Both the position numbers and the translations under genes were made by a program. From a virus: 22,722 bases of DNA. Under the pieces are notes generated by a model. That model was not told the DNA's origin, made no database searches, and saw only the letters and a list, made by a program, of their open reading frames with translations. Location: positions 1 to 22,722 of the IMG/VR virus record IMGVR_UViG_3300035698_013801, one strand, 5' to 3'. Shown here in pieces: positions 9,322 to 16,393 of this stretch. Position 1 is the first letter of the stretch, and each line of letters begins with the position of its first letter.

Positions 9322-10070
9322 TTAGCCTTTCAGGTTGACTCTGTCTACCTCTCTTTTGCGTTCCACATATACCACATGATTTTTTCTAGAAAGAAAATAA
9401 GACATAGTACTCCAAAAAGTAACTGGGTTAGCATAATCTATTTGCATATCTTCTATTATCATACCCGCTGCAGAAATTGTAAAATAGCCATTTGCGTCAA
9501 GAGGTGAACAAGCTATGATTAAAGTAAATATTTCCCATAACTTAGGTAACTCAGTATACCTAACCAAGTAACATAAATCCACCTCATGGTTATCTGTATA
9601 TGGACAAATACAGGAGCTCCCATCTGAGCTCCTTGCTTTGTAAGTCTGGCAGGATAGGCATTTTGATGGATGCCATTTCCAGTCAATAGTGGCATCACAC
9701 CAGACTATTAGTTTTTTGTATCAACTCCCATATACGCAACTAGGATTTTTTGTAGTAAACCTTCTTTCCCTAGTACAAAACTGAAAATAAGTTTTCTATC
9801 TACCTCTGAATCAACACTAAATAAATTACCATCTTCATCTACTATACCTTCAACACGTGACAAGCAAGAGCATACTTTAAGTAACATAGCACTTGATTCC
9901 TCATCCTCTTCTAATTCCTTTGCTGTCTTACTTTCTACCTTCTCTTTCATTTTGATAAGTTCGCCAATTTGATCAACAAATAATGGAAACTCAAAAAACA
10001 ATGAAAACTGGTCATCATTTTCTTTATACATTATTTCTATCTCACGATTTTTCTTTACTATAAAAGCCAT
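9322..10070 (-). CDS. Frameshifted tail assembly chaperone GT (249 aa)
   Basis: Predicted -1 frameshift product. The 120-aa upstream reading frame ends ACA AAA AAC TAA; slipping back one base on A AAA AAC makes the next codon CTA, and that frame stays open for 129 codons, to a stop just before the tape measure. No start with a good ribosome binding site exists for the downstream part: it has only a weak GTG at 9582 that would cut off its first 43 residues. In lambda and many long-tailed phages the G and GT products coat the tape measure and recruit tube subunits. The extension begins with a Cys-rich segment (C-x12-C-x2-C-x12-C-x-C) that could bind zinc. The frame was checked codon by codon from 9711 to 9583. 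Confidence 0.85.
9708..10070 (-). CDS. Tail assembly chaperone, G-like (120 aa)
   Basis: The unshifted product, 120 residues, acidic and helical, with a cluster around Lys-Glu-Leu-Glu-Glu-Asp-Glu-Glu near residue 53. It lies between the tube protein and the tape measure, the place of lambda gpG. The ATG follows GGAGGAAC. The gene ends in a canonical slippery heptamer immediately before TAA, so most ribosomes should stop here and a minority make the 249-aa fusion. Sequence similarity to gpG is not obvious, as is usual for these fast-evolving chaperones; context and the frameshift site carry the assignment. Confidence 0.82.
   Translation of the reverse strand: MAFIVKKNREIEIMYKENDDQFSLFFEFPLFVDQIGELIKMKEKVESKTAKELEEDEESSAMLLKVCSCLSRVEGIVDEDGNLFSVDSEVDRKLIFSFVLGKEGLLQKILVAYMGVDTKN
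9711..9729 (-). promoter_or_regulatory. Programmed -1 ribosomal frameshift site
   Basis: The heptamer A AAA AAC (9717-9711) lies in the zero frame as X XXY YYZ directly before the TAA stop. GGGAG (9729-9725) lies 7 nt upstream and could pair with the 16S rRNA tail, as the internal Shine-Dalgarno of E. coli dnaX does. Downstream, GATGCCA (9696-9690) and TGGCATC (9675-9669) form a 7-bp stem with a 14-nt loop starting 14 nt after the heptamer. A second, perfect 8-bp stem, AGGAGCTC / GAGCTCCT, lies at 9633-9612. Confidence 0.85.
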
Positions 10071-10096
10071 CTTGTTCCTCCAAGATTAAATGTAAA

Positions 10097-11491
10097 TTAT
10101 CTAATAAACATCGGGTTAACCGAGTTCAAATTACGAGTTCTCATTACCATAGGTCCACCTTGTATTGTATCTACACCTTCTAATATATTTGCAACTTTAG
10201 TGTAAGAAGTACTGAATCCAGTTTTAAGTATTAACACCTCTTTTGCTACATCACTGTCATCAGGACCTCCATCTGTAATTATAGCATCAGCTATAATAAA
10301 TTCCAACATATAAGAATTACCATCATCAGCTAAGTACTCTGCAAAAATACGAGCAGTTACCTCACTGAAGGAATCCCGCAATGCTTGAAAAGTTTCTGAA
10401 GAGTATCTTGACAATGTAATAGTAGCCGATACCTCATACTTACCTTCAAAACATGGTTCAGTTAAGTATAAACCGCTAACAGTATCTTGCACTTTTTGAA
10501 GAGGTATACTACATTCTATTGACACATCAGTAGCTGCTAAAGATACATAACTAGCATCAGTTGTGCCAAACTGTATACCAATCTGGTGATGGGCAGGTAT
10601 AAATTCATTATCTACCACATCAGAACTAGGAGTCCATGCTGAAGAGGAATAATCACCCCTTTCTTCGCCACGTCCAACTAATTTAACAGACAAAGTAGAT
10701 AATCCTGCTGCTTGACTAGTGAAGGTAAACCCTTGACACATAGAATTTTTGTACCTATGATCAACAGTGCCTAAAGCTATACCAAAAGTAGCAGATCTAT
10801 TTTTCTTATCCCCTATAGAGTATAAAGACGTATGTAATGTCTTTTCAGCAGTAGTATAATCCGCTATTTCTCTAGTTAATGCATCCAATTCATAAGTAGA
10901 CTCATACATAACATCAGCACTACATGAATCATAAGTTATGTTATCATCAGATATATTATATAATGTACCTCCAGTAGCACCACCTACAGGTATCAAAATA
11001 GAATCCGTTAAACCAAAAATGTAATAAGTGTTTATACCATTAATTTCTTTTCTTAAATACTCAAATGAGTTACCACTACTTGCTGCTACATCTGTGTATA
11101 AAAAACCGGTACCTCCATTAGATGCTAAATTAGCTATACTGGTAGTGTCAGTTATAACTACAGCTATAGTAGGTACAATAGTGTTTACAAATCCAAAAAT
11201 AACATACCAAAGTTTATCAATACCCTTAAATCTAGGATGCAGAGATATTTCATATTCAGACATTTTACTTATTTGTCTAGGTAAAGCTTTAAAGCCATTA
11301 GATACAATAGTATTATCTTCAGTAGATCCTATAGTAAAATTCTTACCAAACGAAAGATAAGGTAATAAATCACCTGCGCCAAGAGTAGCTGCAGAGGTAG
11401 ATCCTCCCCAACCATCTGTTGTAGCTATATTTTCTGTAAGGCCATCCTCTAACTCCATTGCAGCATTTTGCAACACCTTAACACTTGCCAT
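10097..11491 (-). CDS. Tail tube protein paralogue B (464 aa)
   Basis: The 464-residue protein lies just before the G/GT chaperones, where lambda has its tube protein gpV, so it is probably a tail tube or tube-related subunit. It shares with the preceding gene a C-terminal pattern Arg-Tyr-Ser-x-Glu-Thr-Phe-Gln-x2-Arg-Asp, then a Tyr-x2-Asp, a Thr-Asp-x4-Asp and a terminal Gly-x4-Tyr region, so the two are paralogues. It is longer than typical tube proteins, partly because of an insert of about 100 residues around 110-210 that is Thr/Gly-rich, possibly an outward domain. GGAGGTAA precedes the ATG. Which paralogue forms most of the tube cannot be told from the sequence. Confidence 0.75.
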   Translation of the reverse strand: MASVKVLQNAAMELEDGLTENIATTDGWGGSTSAATLGAGDLLPYLSFGKNFTIGSTEDNTIVSNGFKALPRQISKMSEYEISLHPRFKGIDKLWYVIFGFVNTIVPTIAVVITDTTSIANLASNGGTGFLYTDVAASSGNSFEYLRKEINGINTYYIFGLTDSILIPVGGATGGTLYNISDDNITYDSCSADVMYESTYELDALTREIADYTTAEKTLHTSLYSIGDKKNRSATFGIALGTVDHRYKNSMCQGFTFTSQAAGLSTLSVKLVGRGEERGDYSSSAWTPSSDVVDNEFIPAHHQIGIQFGTTDASYVSLAATDVSIECSIPLQKVQDTVSGLYLTEPCFEGKYEVSATITLSRYSSETFQALRDSFSEVTARIFAEYLADDGNSYMLEFIIADAIITDGGPDDSDVAKEVLILKTGFSTSYTKVANILEGVDTIQGGPMVMRTRNLNSVNPMFIR

Positions 11492-11510
11492 TATTTACCT
11501 CCGTTATGAG

Positions 11511-12497
11511 TTAGTTAGTTAATATCATCTTAATAGGCGACCAGAAAGTCATATTACTATTTACATAGGTAGTGTTTATACCATTTCTACCAACACTAAC
11601 TGTAATATCCTGACCTGTAATATCATCATCTGTTAAATTAGCATCCAGAACTACATTAGGAAATTGTATTTTTAAAGCATTTGTTGCATCTGAGTACAAA
11701 TACAATTCTATTTGAAGTTTTGTCCAATCATCGCGATAATTCTGAAAAGTTTCAGCACTGTATCGTGGTATTTTAAATGATAAAGAAACAGAAGGTCTAC
11801 CACCACCTGCGAAAAGAGGAGTAAGGATACCTCTACTATTGTATCTTTGATCACTGTATCCAGTGATTATCTCTATCTCAAAAGATTCAATGTTTAAATC
11901 ATCTCCAGAATCCAAAGCAGCTGATTGAGGGCCAATTCTGAAATAACCATTAGTACCACCAAGGTTAGGGAAAGTGAGAGGTTGTTTTGGTACTTCACCA
12001 TAAGTTGCTTTGAAAGAAGTTGGAAAAGCAGAGGTAGCAGCTCTAACTTGAGTAGTCATAGCTGTAACATCTATAGCACTTTTTATAATATCGTTAACAC
12101 CACCAGATATCTTTAAAGATTTAGGATATATATTAGCGTACTGTAAGCAGTTCACAGAATTTAGTATAGCCAAAGACAATCCAGTTGTTTCATCTCTTTC
12201 AGTTTCAAATCTAAAATTAGTATATTCAGTATCCGCTTGATCAAAAATCATTTGCAACCAAGGTAAACTAGAATATACATCTAAATTTGTATCTATAGAC
12301 CCTTCTTGAGTAAGATTACCTTGAAGAGGTAAGTTCATAAATGGATTACCAAAAATGCTCTCATCAGCAATTGGATCATATTTTTTAGAGGTACCATCTG
12401 ATAAGAACGGTACAGTGAAAAAATCTGTAGTCATAAAAGCTGTTGCAGCTTGTCTAGCTACAGCCATCTTTTTTAAAACTTTAACAGTGCTACTCAT
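11511..12497 (-). CDS. Tail tube protein paralogue A (328 aa)
   Basis: The 328-residue protein is paralogous to the next gene downstream. Both begin with Val-Lys-Val-Leu and carry the same C-terminal block, here RYSAETFQNYRDDW near residue 240. The strand-rich composition and place between the gpU-position protein and the chaperones suit a tail tube or a related ring protein. The ATG overlaps the previous stop as ATGA, with GGAGA a few bases upstream. One paralogue may build the tube and the other a terminal ring, or both may alternate; this is inference. Confidence 0.75.
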   Translation of the reverse strand: MSSTVKVLKKMAVARQAATAFMTTDFFTVPFLSDGTSKKYDPIADESIFGNPFMNLPLQGNLTQEGSIDTNLDVYSSLPWLQMIFDQADTEYTNFRFETERDETTGLSLAILNSVNCLQYANIYPKSLKISGGVNDIIKSAIDVTAMTTQVRAATSAFPTSFKATYGEVPKQPLTFPNLGGTNGYFRIGPQSAALDSGDDLNIESFEIEIITGYSDQRYNSRGILTPLFAGGGRPSVSLSFKIPRYSAETFQNYRDDWTKLQIELYLYSDATNALKIQFPNVVLDANLTDDDITGQDITVSVGRNGINTTYVNSNMTFWSPIKMILTN

Positions 12498-13219
12498 AGT
12501 GTCTCCGTATCTTTTAAAAGTACTTTAATGCCATATGTTACTATACACGACATTGTTTTTTGCATCAATTCTTTTTCTAAGAAAATTTCTGGGTACTGTT
12601 CGACAACTTCAAATCCAGTACATGGTGAATTACCTCTTCCTTCATCGGTATAAAACGAGTATATCCTATCAGCTATTTCTTTACCATACCCTGCTGCTAC
12701 CTGCATCTCAAGTAAAGTAGGGTTAGCTGCATCAGTATCAGTTCTAAAGTAAGCTGCTGTGCCAAAACGTAAATTCCACTGTAACTCTCTTTGAGATATT
12801 GCTCCCTCACATTTGGCTTTAGTGACTAATGTTTCTAATCTTGGGAATAAAGAATCATTCTTAGAATCTAAATCCAAGTCTTCACCATAAACTACATTAG
12901 TTGAATCGGATATAAATGAACAAGTACGAAATTTATTTTCAAGTGTTTCTAATATCTCATCTAAAGCACCATACACTTTAAAATCATATTCTAAATCCGC
13001 TTCACCAGAAACTAAAGCTATTACCTTTAAAGTCTTTAATTTTTCATTATTGCTGCCAGACACAGTCATGATATTATTAACTGTATCCATAGTATAATTA
13101 AATGTATATCCCGCTATTTCTGTATCATCCTTACCTGTCGCTGTGCTAGTTATTGTAGGATCAACTGCATTAGCTAAATAAGAGGGTACAGAAACTTCTT
13201 TCTTATATGTTATTTCCAT
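12494..13219 (-). CDS. Putative tail terminator / tail completion protein (241 aa)
   Basis: The 241-residue protein occupies the lambda gpU position, between the gpZ-like protein and the tube genes. No clear motif is seen. The first ~85 residues are strand-rich and Thr-rich; the rest looks alpha/beta, with Leu-Glu-Thr-Leu-Glu-Asn-Lys near residue 91 and a Trp-Asn-Leu-Arg-Phe-Gly segment near residue 148. Members of the terminator group are usually shorter (about 130-180 aa), so the N-terminal part may be an addition. It starts inside the end of the preceding gene (10-nt overlap) after AAGGAAGTG, and its stop overlaps the next start, so the three genes should be translationally coupled. Confidence 0.55.
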   Translation of the reverse strand: MEITYKKEVSVPSYLANAVDPTITSTATGKDDTEIAGYTFNYTMDTVNNIMTVSGSNNEKLKTLKVIALVSGEADLEYDFKVYGALDEILETLENKFRTCSFISDSTNVVYGEDLDLDSKNDSLFPRLETLVTKAKCEGAISQRELQWNLRFGTAAYFRTDTDAANPTLLEMQVAAGYGKEIADRIYSFYTDEGRGNSPCTGFEVVEQYPEIFLEKELMQKTMSCIVTYGIKVLLKDTETL

Positions 13220-13845
13220 ATTTTAGTCACTTCCTTTAATTGTCTTTTAACCAATGCTGCTGCTGATGATTTAGTTTTATTTGCGGCAGGTTTAAATATG
13301 GCTCTCACTGATCCACGTATACCTGTCTCATGTTTAAATCTCATTGCTAAAGTTTGCTTTGTATCTGTTCTTTTATCTGAAGCAACAACTTTACCATCAA
13401 CCACTGCTTGAATCCTAGATCTTTTACCTACAAACCCTCTGCCAATGAACTTATTGTCTGGACTTATGTTTACTTTGTACTGACCTATGTAATCAGTACC
13501 TCTTCCTTTTGATTTCATCCCTCTTCTTACAAGACCCGCTAGAGCCATGGTATTTTGTTTTACGATAGTTCTACCATATGTCCATTTAGCTGAATCTTCT
13601 ACCATCTCTGTATATCTACCTGTACGTTCTGTGATTCTTCCAGGTGTTGTTGCTTGCTCTTTAGCCATACGCCAAGGAGTCTTTTTCTTACCTACTGTGT
13701 TAGGTATGATCTCCCTTGCTGCTGCTCTTCTAGTTTTATCCAACCACTGTGTTATGGCTTTATATATTAATGGTGAATATCTCTTCGTTGTAACTCTTAC
13801 TTTTTTCTGAAGTAATTTGTCATTATATGTAACATTTGCTGCCAT
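13210..13845 (-). CDS. Minor tail protein Z-like / HK97 gp10-like (211 aa)
   Basis: The 211-residue protein is strongly basic, rich in Lys, Arg and Thr, with few acidic residues. Length (lambda gpZ is about 192 aa) and position, first gene of the tail module, fit the gpZ or HK97 gp10 family, which works at the head-tail junction to complete tails. Residues 1-45 look helical with Trp-Leu-Asp-Lys-Thr-Arg-Arg, and the end has an Ala-rich basic helix. GGAGGTAATGA precedes the ATG, which follows the capsid-gene terminator by 18 nt. No motif is decisive, so the family name is moderate confidence. Confidence 0.65.
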   Translation of the reverse strand: MAANVTYNDKLLQKKVRVTTKRYSPLIYKAITQWLDKTRRAAAREIIPNTVGKKKTPWRMAKEQATTPGRITERTGRYTEMVEDSAKWTYGRTIVKQNTMALAGLVRRGMKSKGRGTDYIGQYKVNISPDNKFIGRGFVGKRSRIQAVVDGKVVASDKRTDTKQTLAMRFKHETGIRGSVRAIFKPAANKTKSSAAALVKRQLKEVTKIWK

Positions 13846-13863
13846 TCATTACCTCCAGATATA

Positions 13864-13893
13864 AGGAAAGACGAACCTCCGAAGAGGCTCGCC
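13864..13893 (-). terminator. Rho-independent terminator after the capsid gene
   Basis: In the RNA (minus strand) a 10-bp stem including two G-U pairs closes on a UUCG tetraloop flanked by C and G (13893-13870), the most stable tetraloop class, followed by UUUCCUU. It begins 7 nt past the capsid stop codon and ends just before the ribosome binding site of the next gene. It should end, or more likely thin out, transcription between the head and tail modules. Confidence 0.8.
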
Positions 13894-13900
13894 ATGTAAA

Positions 13901-14896
13901 CTAAATGCCAGTTGTACCATCAACCGTAGTCTTCATGTTAGTAAGTAAGTGACCATAGTCAGTATTAACTTTGGTTCCACGAAACTCACGAGCACGAATA
14001 ATATTGCGATTGTAGGTAGGCTCTTCATACGACTCAAGAATATAATTACTTGAGTAACTAGACCAGTTGAGCTGTTTAATAACACCTTGAGCTTTAAGAC
14101 CTTCGGCTGAAACTAACTTACCAAGGAAGGCATAATCATTAGTCCAAAATTTACCGATACTAGCAGCACTAGCTAATTTAGCTGTATCATAAATAGCTTG
14201 AGTAGGTATAACTTCTTTCACACCTAGGTATGAAGCAAGATAACCTGCTTTTACTTCAATGGTACCTCTAACGATTTCAGTATATGAACCAGAATATTTG
14301 AAACCATTTTTAATTTCATCAGTAAGCATCACATACTCAATCAAATCATCTGATAGAATAAGACTCAATGCAGATTTAGACGCACCACACACACCACGAA
14401 TAGCTTTAGCGGCTGTATTAACAACTGCCCAAGGCGTAGCATTTATTGGATCATCCCATTCATTTGTAATAGAAGTAGTCTTGCCAGACCAAACAGTAGT
14501 ATTAAACAATGCTTCAGCTACACGACTCTCGCGCCCTAACATCATACCTTCTGTTGCTAACTGCATAGAAGTTTCTTCATGGCTAATGTATTTTGCATCT
14601 TTTAATGCGTTTACATTATCAATAGGCTCCTCAAAACCATGTTCTCTAGTGATGTATGAATCATCATCCCATTCCCACTGACTACGTGCATACGATCCAT
14701 CCGCATGGCGTCTCGTATCCATAACTTTCATTCTTGACTCACGTGAAAGAACAGGGTAATAACCAGATACCTCATCCACATTCGTTGTCATTGCAATACG
14801 ATCACCAACAAGTTTCAATTCATCAAAATTGATCTCTTCAGCCATATCGGTAAGATCTTGGCGTATTGTTACGCTTGAACCTCTTTGAATTCCCAT
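13901..14896 (-). CDS. Major capsid protein (gpE position, HK97 fold)
   Basis: The 331-residue protein follows the decoration gene, as gpE follows gpD in lambda (gpE is 341 aa). It forms the icosahedral shell. Visible features are a short N-terminal arm, an Arg-rich segment (Thr-Arg-Arg-His near residue 61) followed by a Trp-x-Trp-Asp-Asp-Asp stretch that may be the E-loop region, a helical region around residue 120 (spine helix), and a C-terminal strand region with an Arg-Glu-Phe-Arg-Gly segment. Codons look less A+T-biased than in the tail genes, as expected for a highly expressed protein. AAAGGA lies upstream of the ATG. No N-terminal cleavage site is evident. Confidence 0.88.
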   Translation of the reverse strand: MGIQRGSSVTIRQDLTDMAEEINFDELKLVGDRIAMTTNVDEVSGYYPVLSRESRMKVMDTRRHADGSYARSQWEWDDDSYITREHGFEEPIDNVNALKDAKYISHEETSMQLATEGMMLGRESRVAEALFNTTVWSGKTTSITNEWDDPINATPWAVVNTAAKAIRGVCGASKSALSLILSDDLIEYVMLTDEIKNGFKYSGSYTEIVRGTIEVKAGYLASYLGVKEVIPTQAIYDTAKLASAASIGKFWTNDYAFLGKLVSAEGLKAQGVIKQLNWSSYSSNYILESYEEPTYNRNIIRAREFRGTKVNTDYGHLLTNMKTTVDGTTGI

Positions 14897-14915
14897 AATT
14901 CCATTATCCTTTTCT

Positions 14916-15854
14916 TTAAGCGTTATTTCTAACGACTAGAATGTTAAAAGTTGCGCCTGTTGCACCTGGATCAGTAAATGTAAGAGTAACCGTTTTAGAG
15001 GTAACCACTGCATGTAAATCAGCCAAACCAGTTGTTGTATCTTCTGCTGAAGTAACAAAAGCTAAATCGCCTTCGGCAATAGAATCATTGAGGTAAGCCA
15101 CAGTTGTAGCATCATCGGCTGCAGTCACTTGAGCAAGAGCCACAAGAGTTATAGCTGCAGGAGTACTTACTTTACCTTGAACTTCATTTATGTAACAAGC
15201 AATTTCTTCTGTAGCAACACCTGCATCACCTGCATAACATAGAATATGTGCATCTACCCAAGCTGATCCACTCCAAATAACATACTTACCTTCATCGGTT
15301 ACGTAATAAACATCACCGGCAGTAGGAGTACAATTACCTGCAGTAGTTGCAACGGTAGTACCATCAATAGCTACCCAGTTTGCACCATCATAATAAACTA
15401 TATCACCAAGAACTGCACCAGTGATATCACCAGATGCATTCCATGTAGCAATCTGAGTTGCACCACTTGGAACAATATAAGCATCTCCCAAAGCAGGTGA
15501 AGCATCTAAAGATAAGTTACGACTAGCAATAACAGATACTACTTGATCAGCAGCAGCATTGCCTGCACCCTTAACAGCACCAACAGCGCCTGTAGCAAAC
15601 AGAGCTGCGTTAGCAACAACTGTACCTGCAAGACGTAAAAAGAAAGTAGTATCTGTGTAATCAAACGGCATCACACTAACTTCATAGTTATTCTCATCAC
15701 CACGTACTCGCGTAAAGCCCAAAGCTTTTTCACCATAAGTAGGGTAAGCAGGTACATCTGCAGTTATCTTAACTACACGATTTTTTTCGAGTTGGCTTGT
15801 GGCTATAATCTCTCTAGGCAAGAGTCTTTCACCATAATATTTACGAATTGCCAT
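14916..15854 (-). CDS. Capsid decoration protein with inserted surface module (312 aa)
   Basis: Located at the lambda gpD position, but 312 residues instead of about 110. Residues 1-112 look like a capsid cement or decoration domain (basic N-terminus, an Ala/Gly-rich stretch at 75-105). Residues ~113-205 hold two related units: Gly-Asp-x-Tyr-x-Val, a Trp, then Gly-Asp-Ile-Val-Tyr-Tyr-Asp-Gly-x-Asn-Trp, and again Gly-Asp-Val-Tyr-Tyr-Val with Ser-Gly-Ser-Ala-Trp. This resembles DUF2793-type fibre modules. Residues 231-312 form a further Thr/Ala-rich strand domain. Its start overlaps the protease stop as TAATG with AAGGAG upstream. It probably covers and stabilises the head and displays extra domains outside. 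Confidence 0.75.
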   Translation of the reverse strand: MAIRKYYGERLLPREIIATSQLEKNRVVKITADVPAYPTYGEKALGFTRVRGDENNYEVSVMPFDYTDTTFFLRLAGTVVANAALFATGAVGAVKGAGNAAADQVVSVIASRNLSLDASPALGDAYIVPSGATQIATWNASGDITGAVLGDIVYYDGANWVAIDGTTVATTAGNCTPTAGDVYYVTDEGKYVIWSGSAWVDAHILCYAGDAGVATEEIACYINEVQGKVSTPAAITLVALAQVTAADDATTVAYLNDSIAEGDLAFVTSAEDTTTGLADLHAVVTSKTVTLTFTDPGATGATFNILVVRNNA

Positions 15855-16393
15855 TAGTTATTCTCCTTTACATTCTGACCGAAAAAATTTGGAAAATCAG
15901 CACGTGCATGTTTCCATGCTGTACCTTTAGTACATGAATATTTTTGCATACAATATGCCATTGCTTGAGCAGCATCTTTTGGTTCTGATCCATCAAGTTC
16001 GGTACCATCTTCAGAATGACCTGCGAAATCAGGAGCAGATTTCACAAAAGCAGCTTTTGCTGAGTTTTGGGTTTCTTGCGTTTTAACCGCAATCAACTCA
16101 TAAGCTTCAGTCAAACTCTTACCTTCATCAACCAACTCTTGTCCGTAATCTTTAACCCCAAAAGAAGTAGCGAAAGATATAATTTTTGTTTGTTCAACTG
16201 ACAAAGCTTCTTTGGCTTCAACACCAGATTTGAACTCTGTGAGTTCAGCTACTTTTGCAGTTAAAGCAGCAGTCTCTGCTTCACTGGAAAACTTACCTGC
16301 GTCATATACATCTGTATATAATTCAGGAGCGTTTTCTTTTAAGTCTTCTTTTGAGAAGGCTTTTAATTGATCTTTTAAAGAACTGTTAAACAC
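15854..16393 (-). CDS. Nested capsid scaffold protein, Nu3-like
   Basis: An in-frame internal start within the protease gene. GTG at 16393 (residue 289 of the protease) is preceded by AAAGGAG with a 6-nt spacer, a site as good as those of the separate genes. Translation gives 179 residues identical to the protease C-terminus: Lys/Glu-rich, helical, with likely coiled coil around residues 50-110, as expected for a scaffold. In lambda, Nu3 is made in the same way from the 3' end of gene C and is needed to assemble the procapsid. The internal start is seen in the sequence; use in vivo is inferred. Confidence 0.65.
   Translation of the reverse strand: MFNSSLKDQLKAFSKEDLKENAPELYTDVYDAGKFSSEAETAALTAKVAELTEFKSGVEAKEALSVEQTKIISFATSFGVKDYGQELVDEGKSLTEAYELIAVKTQETQNSAKAAFVKSAPDFAGHSEDGTELDGSEPKDAAQAMAYCMQKYSCTKGTAWKHARADFPNFFGQNVKENN

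Noticed and set aside
9612-9633. Perfect 8-bp hairpin as a terminator
   Set aside because: No U-tract follows on either strand, and it lies inside the frameshifted coding region.
14259-14681. Plus-strand reading frame of 140 codons opposite the capsid gene
   Set aside because: A shadow of the codon pattern of the capsid gene; no ribosome binding site and no plausible protein features.
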